NCBI GenBank assembly: GCA_000320545.1
Contig: ADNK01001542.1
Span: 1-64,000 of the forward strand
DNA length: 64,000 nt
DNA from: Bigelowiella natans CCMP2755
Taxonomy: Eukaryota > Cercozoa > Chlorarachniophyceae
Direction of reading: 5' to 3'
Position numbers and translations under genes: made by a program. Positions within the stretch are counted from its first letter, which is position 1; each line of letters starts with the position of its first letter. Under the pieces are notes generated by a model. It searched no databases. It was not told the origin of the DNA and saw only the letters and a list, made by a program, of their open reading frames with translations. Below are positions 9,767-22,655 of the stretch, one piece after another.

Positions 9767-11367
9767 TCACATACTTTGATCTTCTGAGTAATTTTGCAAA
9801 AGGTCAAGCACTGACTTTCTTCGATTCATCATGTTCTCTCTATCTTTCTCCTCGACCAACAATATCTTTGGTTTTTCAACTAAACGGCGAGCAAGTTCCA
9901 AAGCAGATTCTGACGGGAGTCTAGTTCTTTTTCTTGCAACTCGCAAAGGAAGTTTTATATTCGGATTGGCACCTGCCTTTAACAGCACACGAATTGCTTC
10001 GTATTGCTGATTGAGTACAGCCCAATGTAAGCATGTGCGACCCCATTTGTCAAACGCCGACAGGATGATGGAGGCTTTACTTTTGCTACTCTTCAAATGC
10101 ATCATAGACGCATCGATTCCACTTAAAGTAGTAATAGTAGTATTTGCAGAAGTAGTAGTCGTATCGGCCTCATAAGTAGTATCATCGTCGGGTGATGATG
10201 ATGAGTCATGGAATGAAAGTAGTAAAACTTTTAAGGCAGTTACATTTCCGGTCCTTGCTGCCATGTGGAGAACTGTTTGTTGATTAACATCCCTGGCTTG
10301 AACATTTGCCTTAGCACAATTTATAAGGTACTTGATAGTCTTTTCTGTTGGTAATGATAATGGTGATTTGTGCTTATCCATTGCCGAAATAATACTAGTT
10401 GAACCAATGCTGCCTCTAGCACACACATGAAGAGGCGTCTCCCTTGCAGATGTTATGCTATTTACACACGCCTTATTCTCGATTAGGCACTTCATTGATC
10501 TCAAACAACCATTTTTTGCTGCAACGTGCATGGTAGATATGCCTGGAGTTCTATTTTTGACGTTAGCATTAACATCAGCTTTTGCCTCAAGAAGGGCAAG
10601 AATTCCTTGAACCCAGTCCATTTCTGTGGCGGATTTTAAAGCTTCATTCAACAACGGTGATGATGATGACTCCTCTTCCTCTTGCAAAGTTGTCATAATA
10701 TTACTGGCTAATGATGATGCAATAAGACTCATTGCCGACGTCATCCTCTTCTTTTTCACATCAAAATGAGAAGAAACCCTCTCCGCATCACCGCCTTCTT
10801 TGATGCTACCATCACCAATCTCACTTGTTGTTGGAAGTAATATTGCCTTCTTCTCCATCTTCTTCTTCTTCCTTCTTAAGGAGCTGAGTTTCTTCATCTT
10901 AGAGATTCTTTGTTCTGCTTTTGTGCACACGTCTAGGTTTGTTAGCAGTTCCATTTTGTTGTCTTCTAAGTGCTTTGAGAATAAATCAATGCGTGGATAT
11001 TTGAAGAGGTACGGTACTGATAACGGCCCAGATATGACCCCATAAGCAGCATCTACTAATTCCTTTCCTCCCTTAAGTCCTTGAGCAATAGTAGCACATA
11101 CCCTCAAAGCTGCGAGGGAATCGCCTCCAAGTTGAAAGAAATCAGCTTTCCGACCGATGATTTTTCCAATATTGTCACGACTACTATTACTACTGTATTG
11201 GTGTTGGTTAGTGGTTTCCTTCAAGCTATTTGGAGGTCTTGACGTCTCCTCCTTTGTTGTTGTTGTAGTAATAGCACCAAGGTCACATCCCGTGATACCG
11301 AGAAGTTCTGTAGCCCAGACAGCTGCTATGAAGCACTCCATAGGTGTTACTGGAACACCCCCTCCTC
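9767..11367 (-). other. terminal exon of the A-PCP-ankyrin gene: carrier domain plus ankyrin repeats
   Basis: This 1.6-kb exon starts at the acceptor just before GGGVPVTPMECF (CTTAG at 11372-11368) and completes an Arg codon from the exon ending at 11984. It encodes a peptidyl-carrier domain with the phosphopantetheine site FFQLGGDSLAALRV (Ser is the attachment residue). A Lys-rich linker follows, then about four or five ankyrin repeats, with cores MHVAAKNGCLRSMKCLIENK, TPLHVCARG, TVLHMAARTGNVTALKVLL and TCLHWAVLNQQYEAIRVLL. Ankyrin repeats normally bind partner proteins, so they may anchor or recruit the enzyme. The exon is uninterrupted, unlike the finely split A domain, which would fit a later fusion of an ankyrin segment. 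Confidence 0.88.
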
Positions 11368-11672
11368 CTAAGTATGGAAAACATGATTGTAAGATAATGA
11401 AGATGTTAATTGCCAGCAACAGTGGTAGTAGTATCACTCTCCCTTAAATTATTTAAAATTTTAAGATAAAAGCGTACACCGAAGTCTTCTTCTTCTTCAT
11501 CTTCTTCATCTTCTCCCTCTATACCGTAGAGTAAGAACACGCACGCACACACAAACACACACACAAATTGCTCACCAATAATTGCTTGGTGCTTGTTACT
11601 AGATGATGTATCTTGCAATACGACATCATTATCACCTGATTATGATTTAAGAACACCACATGTTCCAATATA

Positions 11673-11708
<36 letters not shown>

Positions 11709-11731
11709 ACACACAAACACACAGAAAGAGT

Positions 11732-11775
<44 letters not shown>

Positions 11776-12274
11776 ATCAGAAGTGAAGAAAAAGAAGACA
11801 GGATGAGCACACCAGCAAGCATCATATTTTGGTACTATTCAGAACAATAGTGTACAATATTTGCCAATCATTACTGCAAGTCGATACTACTACTATTACT
11901 AATCTCAGATATGTGCGGTAGTAATAGTTGATAAAGTTGACAAAACATGTATTGCATTTAACATATACATTTATATAGATTACGTTGTTGTCCTGAAAGC
12001 AGCAGCAGCAGCTTCTTACGATCAAGTTTTCCCGTGTGTGTGAGAGGGATTTGGAGATGAACTTTAACACGATGTGGAACCTGTAGCAGCATATATAATG
12101 TACATAACGATATGAGCAGCATTATCAGCAGCTAATTATAACACTCTCTTCCAAAAAGAGAGAGCGGTGTGAGAAACAGTAAAAGGAGGATGAGTAGTAG
12201 GAGGAGGATAATGAGGTTGCACGGGAAAGGGTAGTAGTAGCATTGTTATTTTTCCTCTTCTTCTTCTTCTTCTT

Positions 12275-12305
<31 letters not shown>

Positions 12306-13580
12306 CACTATTACTACACGTTAGATAATATATTACTGCATACTGAAGAATAAATTTAAGCGAGCGCAAGCGTAGTACAATCATTGATTGTAACTTAATT
12401 GATAGTAATGATAAATTTCTTCATACTCACACGGTAGATATGATAGCAATCATAAAGTTCTGCATCATACTCATACAGTAGATAATAATACACGTACTAA
12501 CGTTTCCTTTTTCTTCCTACTCTTCCTCCTCCTATCCCCCTCCTCCTATTACTACCCTATTACTATTATAACACAGTCAGTATTGTTGAAGGAGGAAAGT
12601 CACGACTATCTTCCTAATTATCATTCTCTATATCTATCTTCACACAGTCACTACTAGTATATCAGCCTCGTTGAGGAAGATACTGACCATGTATTGAGGA
12701 AGTGATCTTAGGCAAAGCATTCTCAAACATATCTGCAATCTATCCATATGCAGTAGTAATAGTAGTGGTAGTAGTTGTTGTAGTCAAAACCATAGTTTAC
12801 TGATATGATAATGTCTAGTAGTAACAGCAGCAGTAGTAGTAGTAGTAGTAGTAGTAGTAGCACGGCTGGGTTCCAGGATGTATCAGGAGAGCAGTATTAG
12901 TGGATTACAACCCGATAAGAAAATTCTTCTCTGCTGAAGTCAGCTTGCTGTCCTATTTCGTCATTGCAATACGGGTAAATGATGATGATGATAACCCATC
13001 GATCATGTAATAAGAAGCATCACTTCTCTATCCATAATCGTATATTAAGTATATAACGTCCATTTAAGTCACAAGTTGCTCTTGGTCTGCTATTACTTTG
13101 TTTTTATGCTTCTTCGCTAGAGAGAAAGGGGTTTAGAGCAGCATTGCGAATCAATACAAATACAACATTTTGCGTAGCAGCTAGCTGCTTGTATTTGGCA
13201 GTAGTGATGGTATTCATTAAAATCCTTTGGTAGCATTGTTGTTTCTCATCATCTTTATGATATATCACCTTTCTATTGAACGGATATCCTTTCCGATCTG
13301 GCTCTATAAATAGAATTAGTTTCTTGTCGGTTGTTGTCGATCCTCCTTCTTTCTCACATCTTTTGAGGTCTACTTTTTGTTCCTGTTCTCCTCCTCCTCC
13401 TCCTCTCCCCTCTGACCTTACCATCGTGGGGAATATACATGCTGCTGCTCTTGCAACACAAGGATGAGTGCAAGCTACTGATTCGATCTATTTGTACATG
13501 AATAATCCACAACAATATGTTCAATGAAAACAAGTAGTGCATTGTCGTACTCAAGACGTCTAGTAGTAGTAGTAATAGTA

Positions 13581-13617
<37 letters not shown>

Positions 13618-14219
13618 CGGGTACTAGAGATGGTGATGATGGTGATGATGACGATGACACATGTCTTCAACGTTCATACAGAACCGAATGACCCTTCTGC
13701 CTACCCATCTCCTTCTTCTTCTCCATCTTCACCGTCTTCCTCTTCTTCTTCTTTTTCTTCTTTTAATATCATTATTTGTACCGACTACTTGCACATATAC
13801 AAGCATACAGTAGTAGTAGTAGCAGTAGTTGTTGTTGTTTTGATTTGCTGTTTATAACTATCACTGACTCACTAATACCTCTGCTAATTCCACACGTTTC
13901 CCAAGAATCTTAACCTATAAAACATACCAAAGTAGCAGTGGCAATTCATACATAAGTCAATATCTTAATAACTTAATAATAATCCACAAATAGAAGCTGT
14001 TGTAGTAGTAAGTAGCAGCACGCTCTTGGAATCAGAATATAATAACCATTTTAGCTGAAAAGGACAACGTGAATTCTGTTGCTTTTAAGGGCAGAACCAC
14101 TACTCCAAGACAAGTGAATGGATATATATATATCGGTAAAAATTAGTGAAGTTATATAATGCTTCTTCCAGTCGATGCGTAAGAACGTAAGGAATGATGA
14201 CATTGAGCTGCTGTATTGA

Positions 14220-14255
<36 letters not shown>

Positions 14256-15224
14256 AAAATGGAACAAATTGTAGATAAGAAACCACTCTACATTATAAAA
14301 AGTCACGGATGCCGCTCAATATAGATAAGAAACCACTGAACATTATAAAAAGTCACGGATGCCGCTCAATAGGGAGGAGGAGGAGAAGGAGGAGGGCCAT
14401 AGAAAACAACTGTGATTGATTAATTGATTTATTGGTTGGTATTGTAGCTACATACGTCACTCTATCAAAACTTGTTCTTATTCTTATTCATCACCACCTG
14501 ATTGTCCTTTCTACCGATTAAATGCATCGAGCCATTTTCACCCCAATATCTACGCATAGCATAATGAGTGATAAAACAATTAAAACATCATGCATTTACT
14601 TTGGGCTGCTACTGTACACAAATCTGCTAGTAGACAATATGTTTTGGAAAAACCAACATTAATATTTGTATTGGTATCAAAACCACTCACATTCATCCTC
14701 TTCCTCCTCGTTTTCTTCTTCTTCTTCTTTCCTTGAAACTAAGAGATTCTCTACTACTGCTACTGTATTACTAGTGCAATTGCTACTACTACTACTACTA
14801 CTCCTACTTTATTGCTATTATATGGTAATACACACCCGATATCTCCAGTTCTATAATATATTTCGTCTTCTCCCTCTGCTGCGTCCTCTCTCTCCTCCTT
14901 TTCCTTCTTTTGTTGTGCTGTTTTACCTTGCTGCTGCTGCTGCTGTTATTAAGTGTTATTATTCAAGAATAAAATGAGTTTGCATTCACCTTTAAATTGA
15001 GTATTTTCCTTTATATGATAAGACAGCCTACTACACCTTCTTCTTCTTCTTCTTCTTCTTCTTCTTCTTCGTAATGCATGAAATGATTAGATAGCAGCAG
15101 TGGCAGCAGCAGCAGTAGTAGTAATAGCAGCAGCAGTACCGATAGATGTTGTAGTTTCACGAACCTTTTCCTCGTTTCTTCTGGACGAGACACATATCCT
15201 ACTGCAACCTGGAAGAAGAAGAAG

Positions 15225-15255
<31 letters not shown>

Positions 15256-15417
15256 TGTGGTTCAATCATCATAGAAGGATACATGGACAATAATATTATA
15301 TAACGTAAGTAGTAGTAGTAGCTGATATTATTATATTAAAAACAAGAATAGAGTAGTAGGTAGCTAGGTAGTACTTTTCATGCTTAATAGCTTCTTTTCT
15401 ATTAACTATTTTGTTGG

Positions 15418-15448
<31 letters not shown>

Positions 15449-16571
15449 GCTACTACTGGTACCAATTCACACATTATATCTCCCTCCCCCCTTCCCCTCC
15501 CCCCATTCCAGAAGCTACTAGGAAGTAGTGATAGGCAGCAGCAGGACAACCTGTGGACCTCCAATACAGATCTCTCCCGGAGTGTTGATAGTCTCAATAA
15601 AGGTATGGTAGGAGGAGGAGGGGGAAAATGATGAGGATGATGATGAGGATGATGAAGAAGGCAGCTGTAGTAGTTTGACTTTAACGTTTGGATCAGGAAC
15701 ACCAACGCATGACTATTTGTACAGGACAATATGGGGGGGGGGGGAAGAAACAACAACAAAAAAACCAACAATATCAAATTTTATTAGCAAATCAAGAACA
15801 TATACACAACAGCGGAAGAAGGGTAAATCATGAAGCATTCTAATGATAGTGAAAAATAAGTGCTATTGTAAGCAAGGTATTGCATGCATATCAGTGTATT
15901 CTTGGTAATATACGTAATACTAAAGATGATGATAATCATACCTATCAGGCAAAGAAATCAATAATAGTAGTAGAAATTGTAGTACGGGTACTATTCCTTT
16001 TTAAAAAAAGAAGACAGATATTGTGACTTACAGGTGATAAATGTTCTTCTTCTTGAAGTGAGATCTCGCACGTAAACTGCGTATCTACGCATTCTGTGAC
16101 ACCATACCTTTGATGATGATGATAGTAATAAGAAGAAGGAAGAATGATGGAGAATGATGATGACGATGACGATAATGATGATGATGGCTATTATTCACAA
16201 TACATTCACAACACATATGTTATAATTCTTGATCTCTCTTCTCCTTGGATAATGGCAATGATAATATAGACAACGATCAATCAATCGTCAGCGTATTAGA
16301 CGGGTAACACAGGGGTAGGAAACAACTCACAATCAGCATAAAATACTACTACTACTAAAAGCCGTAAGTAACGTTAATAAATCTAGATTGTATATCGATG
16401 GTAGTGATAGTAAGAAGTAGCAGTGTAGAAGTAGCAGTGAATATTAAGTAAACGATGGATTAGTACCGCAGCTGCTAATGTACTGCGTATATAAATTAAT
16501 CTTACACATTAAAGAAGCTTAAGCTTGACCGGAAGGAATGCCACTTTCGCAGCTACAAGGATCATGATTAC

Positions 16572-16608
<37 letters not shown>

Positions 16609-17133
16609 GAGATGTGACGGTCCTCTTCTTCGTAAGTTGAGAAACAACAACAACAATAACACGGTGGATCGATGATGCTGATGAAGATGATAATAATGCC
16701 CTGCTTGAATAATGCTTTGATCTATTTTAGTCTATTCCTATTATAATAATATAGATACACGAAATGAAATCATCCATACGTCATATATCTATCATTATAG
16801 TAATATAGATGATACACGAAATGAATTCAACCAAAAGATATATTCCTATTATAGTAATATAGATGATATACGAAATGACTACATCCAAACGTCATTGAAA
16901 CACCGTCACCACCATTCATTCATTCAATCATTGAATATCACCATATCGTCTGGTATTCGTTCTCCCACCAGCGTTAGGCACCGTAATGAAGGAAGCTGAT
17001 GATTAAAAGAAGAATGCAAGATTGTCAATAGCAGCACTTGTGTGTGGTGCTATATTTTGAAGAACAACTAATAAAGCTTATCACCATTAACCTACAATCT
17101 ATTCATAATTGCTACGCTTCTTCTTCTTCTTCT

Positions 17134-17166
<33 letters not shown>

Positions 17167-17688
17167 AGTTCTGCTTTCAGGTATAATTCTCTGTTAGGAT
17201 TACTACTAATACACGTAACGTACAAGGTTCCGTTGAATAGAACTTGTAGTTGACCATAACGATGGGGTAGCACAAACATGTGTCGCCTGAAGATATATCA
17301 GTCAAGAATAAGAAAAATTATAACCTACCTGTTGTAGTAGTGTACTATATAGAAAAGATGACATAATATGATAAAAAGGCGGGTAGGGAGAGTATTTTTG
17401 TTAGCTACCTGAGATTTCTTTATCGAATCAGATATACTATGAAGCAATCTATTAGAAGTGAAATATTCTTGAATATGGAGAGATAGATTATTAGTAGTAG
17501 CATTTGTGGACCGAGAAGACTCATACTGATTTGTAGATGATTATATTTACAAAAGAAGTACTACGAGGGAGAGGACTTTCTTTAATAAGGAAAATGAGCA
17601 ACCATGAATGATAACGTGTAAACACAAAGCGATGATGACAATGATAATCAGCATACCCATCACGTGTGAGACTGCAGCAGCACCCTCC

Positions 17689-17730
<42 letters not shown>

Positions 17731-18631
17731 ATGCGTGTGTGTATCGGCGAATAGTAAAATAGTAGTAGTAGTAGTAGTAGTAGTAGTAGCAGTAGGAGAA
17801 GAGGAAACACCCCATCATCAGTAACAATATTTACAACGAGGAGGAGTGTGCTATTATGATTAATATTACCATAATTATTATTGCTATTGAATTTACCAAC
17901 ACCATCATCTTCATCATCATAATCATCATCATCGTCAAAATCATCGGTATAATAGCAAAGTCCAGGAGAAACACTATGACGTGGGGAGTAATGCATGGAG
18001 AACGGAGGAGTAGTAAGATGTTGGAGTGTATTATATGCTTTTTCAATAGATAGGAGCTAAGAAAATGAATGACTGAATGAAATAGTAGTAGTAGTAGTAG
18101 CAATAGTGGCATACCGTGCATCAAAGTTGATATCAAATCTGTGGAGTATCTGGGTAGTAGTAGTAGTAGTAGTAGTGTAGTAGTAGTAGTATAAGTAGTA
18201 GTAGTAGCAGCAGTAGTAGTACTACTACTAGTAGTAGTATCCAAATCATTGGAATATCATATTATTACAATGAATCTTATTTATAATTATTATTGTCATT
18301 GTAGTTCTTCTTAGAGGCAGAAGAACACTAATGGCAAAATAATTGAAACGGAGCAAAAACAGCAGCATCAGCAGGTAGATTAGTACTACTACGTACGGGT
18401 CAAATGTGAAAGGAGTTGCAAGTAGCACTATGCTTTGCGTGGTGACCCTAATTAGTAGTAGTAGTAGTAGCAGCAGCAGCAGCAGTAGGAAGGTGATGGT
18501 GATGATAATGGTGATGATGCTTTGAATAGATGATTTGATCATAACTCTACTTTTTCGTGGAAAACAAATCCATCATTTATGCGTGTGCTTGCATGCGTCT
18601 CTCTTTATATATCTCTCTTTATTTCTCTCTT

Positions 18632-18681
<50 letters not shown>

Positions 18682-18784
18682 TGTGTGTATGTGATTGTGT
18701 TTAGGAGGAGTTCTTTCCGACGATCACTACTACTACTTTACTACTACTACTACTACTACTTATTACTACTTACTACTACTACTC

Positions 18785-18817
<33 letters not shown>

Positions 18818-18840
18818 ATTACTACTTACTACTACTACTC

Positions 18841-18873
<33 letters not shown>

Positions 18874-19382
18874 ATTACTACTTACTACTACTACTCCTAC
18901 TACTACTTCTACTATTACTACTTACACCGGTGCTACTATATCTATTACTATCTTTGGCTCTCTCATTCGTCGCATTCTTCTTCTTCTTTTTCTTCTGCTA
19001 CTACTATTATAACCGGAGAATAGATGCTTTGTGCATACATCGTTGAAGGACCCCTCGATGACTTGCTAACACCCCCTTTGGAACACCAGTACTGCCACTT
19101 GTCATGTGTATCCAACATGTATCATCTAGTCGGTCTTCATCATCATTATCATCATCAGCATCATGTCCGATGACAACATCGTCTTGTTTGTTGTTCCTTT
19201 CCTCCTTCTTAATTGTTAGCTGTTTTGCCCAATCTCCTATGACTTGGGAGACCTCTATGCATGGAATATAGCTATCCATCACCCTCGGTAAGCTCCCATT
19301 ATTGTTGCAGCAGAGAATGAAAGATCCACTGATCGAGTTTACTATGGACTTTATTCGGTCTTTTATTATAGAAAGGCATTCC

Positions 19383-19413
<31 letters not shown>

Positions 19414-20842
19414 GCGCAACACATGGTAGATGTAATGATGAATTGATAACCTAATCAACAAATAGACGAAATGGGAGCAATGGCTGGTATGCTATTAGCA
19501 GAGATATCAATTCAAAAGATGATGATGAGGAAGTCTACGAAGAGACCTGTGCATTTTTATCAATATTTGTGTGGTAATATGACACTGACTAACTGCCTCT
19601 ACTTCTTCTTATGAGCTACAACAATCATCACTACTACCGGGAGGCTGATGAGGCGATACGGGTACGTATGTAATCCTTGCATATCTGATGAATTGGCAGC
19701 CATTGTCCACACAAGTTATTACGTATATTCGGTAACACAGCATAGAGACAACAGAAAAACAACAACACAAGAAGATAGCTAGATATGGTTAAAGAAACAC
19801 ATGCCATTAGAGCATAATGCAGCAAAGAGAGAAGTTAAAAAGGATAAAATAGAGATAGGACAGTCGAAGGTTAAGATGCGTACAATACTTATATCCGAAT
19901 ATCGTATGAATGATGTTACGTATGTAGTAGTACAGACAAGCAGGCAATGATGGCTACTGGGCAGAAGATTCTGATGATAATGGAATAAGATGATAATACA
20001 AAAACAAAATGAATCAATATTGGTACTACTTAATAGGCAGCAGCAGCAGCAGCTTATTGTATTAGTTTGTTAGCTTGTTTTACCCATGATCAATGCAAAT
20101 TACTGCAACGATTCTGTTTGTCGGCAATGTTCTAGAATTTGATGAAATCGATTGTGACGACTCCTCACTCTCAATAATTTTCTTCATTGCATCTTTTTTA
20201 GCGCTGATGAGAACACTTGCCAGTTTCGAGGCAATTTTATGCAATTCAGAATATGTCAGTTGTTGCACTGTGGCGGAGCTTGTTCGTTTGTTCTTGTGTT
20301 CCTGAGCTGATTGCGCTGGTGCCTTCTTCCTCACATGATTCTTAGTAGTAGTCCCATTAGAAACACTTCTTTCACGGTGGTGGTGGTGGTCCAATAGGGA
20401 TCTAATAAAGTCATCATCATCATGCTTTATCATTACTTGCTGCATTAATCGATCGTGTTAGTTATACACTAGTAGGAGTATTTATACTACTAATACTACA
20501 TCAAAGCCGGTAATTCGGCATGAGTCTTGACTTGGTTGAGGATGTGTGATACAACGCTCATACTTCCTACGTCTACTGACTTTCCTGCAACAATCATCAA
20601 CATCTTTCAATGAGCGATATCTTGACGCCGTTATCTTAGTTGTCGAATTATTATCAGCTTGTTGAGCTACTACTACCCTGCTGCCAGTGGTCAGGTACTA
20701 GTCGTCGTGGTGATGATGAAGCTGGAACAGCAGCAGTCTCAACACTGGATTTCACATCTTTCCCTTCTGTTGTTGCTTCCTTGGCCCCAGCCTCGGAAAC
20801 ACAGAACTGACGGCATGATTTGAAAACGAATCCCGTCCCCAT
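9767..20842 (-). CDS. NRPS-like adenylation-PCP-ankyrin enzyme, at least 20 exons
   Basis: The adenylation (A) domain, which activates a carboxylic or amino acid with ATP, is cut into many small exons that join in phase: 20677-20842, 20500-20584, 20084-20401 (core A1, LTYSEL), 19638-19684 (A2, YVPVSP), 19014-19359 (A3, TSGSTGVPKG), 18397-18447 (A4, PFTFDP), 18115-18149, about 17411-17534, 17224-17286 (THVCATPSLW), 16942-16995 (LRCLTLVGERIP), 16032-16107 (A5, YGVTE), 15551-15592 and 15140-15208 (A6, GEICIGGPQ then VAVGYVSRPEETRKRF), 14808-14942 (A7, YYRTGD), 13879-13914 (A8, VKILGKRVELAE), about 13100-13487, 12912-12947, 12688-12732 (A9, LPQYM), 11984-12080 (A10, PLTHTGKLDRKKL). The last exon gives the carrier domain and ankyrin repeats. 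No condensation, ketosynthase, reductase or thioesterase domain was seen. Two gaps remain: one exon between 17534 and 18115, one between 13914 and 14808. Substrate cannot be read from what is visible. Confidence 0.88.
11510..11775. repeat. dinucleotide repeats in an intron
   Basis: (CA)n at about 11540-11570 and 11673-11722, followed by (AG)n at about 11728-11768. They lie in the intron between the A10 exon and the carrier-ankyrin exon. No coding content is seen between 11368 and 11983. Confidence 0.85.
14271..14370. repeat. 50-bp tandem duplication
   Basis: Two copies (14271-14320, 14321-14370) of a unit containing AAAAGTCACGGATGCCGCTC differ at about three positions. They sit in an intron region of the A-PCP-ankyrin gene, next to a (CT)n tract. 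Confidence 0.85.
14926..14946 (-). other. (CAG)n 3' splice-site array before the A7 exon
   Basis: On the coding (minus) strand the exon with YYRTGD is preceded by TAA then five CAG triplets and CAA. Any CAG can serve as an acceptor and every choice keeps the frame, so the number of Gln residues could vary by alternative splicing. This is inferred from sequence only. Confidence 0.55.
16750..16880. repeat. three imperfect copies of a 55-57-bp unit
   Basis: The words ATAGTAATATAGAT and ACGAAATGA recur at about 16758, 16815 and 16870, with CATCCAwACGTCAT also repeated. This lies in an intron of the A-PCP-ankyrin gene. Confidence 0.6.
17690..18240. repeat. dense (TA)n, (GTA)n and (ATC)n tracts
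   Basis: (TA)n at about 17694-17724, (GTA)n at about 17760-17791, (ATC)n near 17900-17935 and several (GTA)n tracts at 18080-18235. The A-domain exon 18115-18149 is embedded among them. One more A-domain exon should lie here but no choice I tried kept the phase. Confidence 0.7.
18600..18915. repeat. compound microsatellite and ACT-based minisatellite
   Basis: A TCTCTTTATT-type repeat passes into (CT)n and (GT)n up to about 18690. From about 18725 an (ACT)n array forms a higher-order unit of about 60 bp (TTATTACTACTTACT then about ten ACT with one CCT) repeated roughly three times. It lies in the intron between the A3 and A4 exons. The long Tyr/Thr/Leu open frames here are artefacts of the repeat. 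Confidence 0.85.
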
Positions 20843-21184
20843 TGGTACTGCCGCATGTATCGTTGCAAGTTACTGGTTGATCGGAACAAAGGAGGGAGGG
20901 AAGGACGACGGGCACAGCGTGCTAGTAAACTGCTAAGATCTTAATTCTAAGTAAAATACTTTTTGGTTATCTGAATTATTCGCCTATAAACTATCCATGC
21001 GACATCCAAAACTATCTTTGGATTTCAGAGAGTATTCCCAGTTACAGCTAATTAGGTGTGCTAATTGAGTTGGAGGATAGCAAAGGACATATTTCCTTGT
21101 GCGACATACATTAAATGTTGTCTTAGCATAGAATTCCCCTTTCCCAGTGGTCCTCCTTTTTGAGCAATCCATGACTACTGCTGA
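20843..21184. promoter_or_regulatory. divergent promoter region
   Basis: The 342-bp spacer separates the start codons of two divergently transcribed genes, the A-PCP-ankyrin enzyme (ATG ending at 20842, minus) and the DEAD-box helicase (ATG at 21185, plus). Both promoters must lie here or in the first exons. A TATA-like CTATAAAC occurs near 20991. No experimentally known motif was recognised. Confidence 0.5.
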
Positions 21185-21780
21185 ATGCATGGTCTGACCC
21201 GTACCTTCAACGCCGCACAACCAGCTACGAGACCACCACCACCACCCCTCCTCCTCCTCCTCCTCCGCCTAAAGATTCTCACTCTCCCCTTACTAATCCT
21301 ACTGCTAATAAATCTCCTTGTGCCTAGCACAAATTCGACGATAGGGAAAATGCAAACACAAAAAGATGACAGCCTCATCTCGGCATTGTACAAATCGATG
21401 AGGTGAGCAGATGCATTTCTTCATAACTCATTGGCTATTTTTTGGTTCACCATCATCATCAACATCATCATCAACAACAACAAACAACAACATCAACATC
21501 AACATGATCATCACCCCCCTCGCCTCTCATCGTTTTGCTAATGAATGGCCTCCGTGCACCGTTATTATAGCCCTTCTCCTTGTCCTCTAACCATTACAGC
21601 AATATGAACAGAAACACAAACTCTGGCCTCGGCGGCCGAGAGGGAGATATGGGTCATCATAGGTCTGCTGCCTCCCGTGGCAATGGAGGGGGGCGACAAA
21701 ATAGAGGAAGAGGCTCACGCGGGAGAGGGAGGTCATCAGAAGGTAGCTGATAATATAGATTCTTTAGCGATAGAGAACTG

Positions 21781-21824
<44 letters not shown>

Positions 21825-22605
21825 CACCGTATTCGCCTAAGATTCGAATGTCTTTGTGCGTGGATGTTAGCTTAATTATATGAGAGTGAAGTTTCTGTTG
21901 ATACCGCGGATAAGCTATTTGATAACACCACATCTTGACACTGCTGCTGCAAATAGGAAAAACAGCTCGGGGTAGGGATGGTGGCAGCAGAAGACAGCGT
22001 TGGAGACGAAGAAAGCCACAACAACAACAACAACAACAACAACAAGAGGGTGGCGAGTTACATCCTATCGGAAAGAAGCGCGGAGCTTTGCAAGGCAACG
22101 ATTCTCATTCACGACGAGGAGGAAGGTCACGTAGAGGAGGAAGAGATAAACTGGGGAACAACAGCAACCCATCCGATGCGTACAGTGGTAACCAAGGGGG
22201 AGGTGTAACACCTACTAGCAAATATCCTCCTCCTAAGACTACTACTACTACCAAAGATATGAGCTTTCTTTCTGACACCAAGACAGCTGATATTGCCGGA
22301 ATGATTGCTCCTGAATCGGCTAGGGCATTAGTCGAGGTCTTTAAGTACGAGCTACTTACTAAAATCCAAGGTCATGATATTATATCACAAAGCTGCTTCT
22401 AAGTAAAGGATTAGGCGTTTCTTCCATATTTGAACAACCCGGAACCCTGTGTTGTCTCTCCTCCTCTGATGCTCGTTGAGACGAGAACCCTTCCTTATTT
22501 CACTCAACCGCTGCTTGATTGATGCCGATGAATTATGAATTATGAGAAGAAACACTTCAATAATGCTAATTAATACACGCACTCACACACGCACACACAC
22601 ACACT

Positions 22606-22655
<50 letters not shown>

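Noticed and set aside
18535-19023. Long open frames rich in Tyr, Thr, Leu and Ser
   Set aside because: They follow ACT, CT and GT microsatellites with no complexity outside the repeat. The true coding exon nearby is on the other strand.
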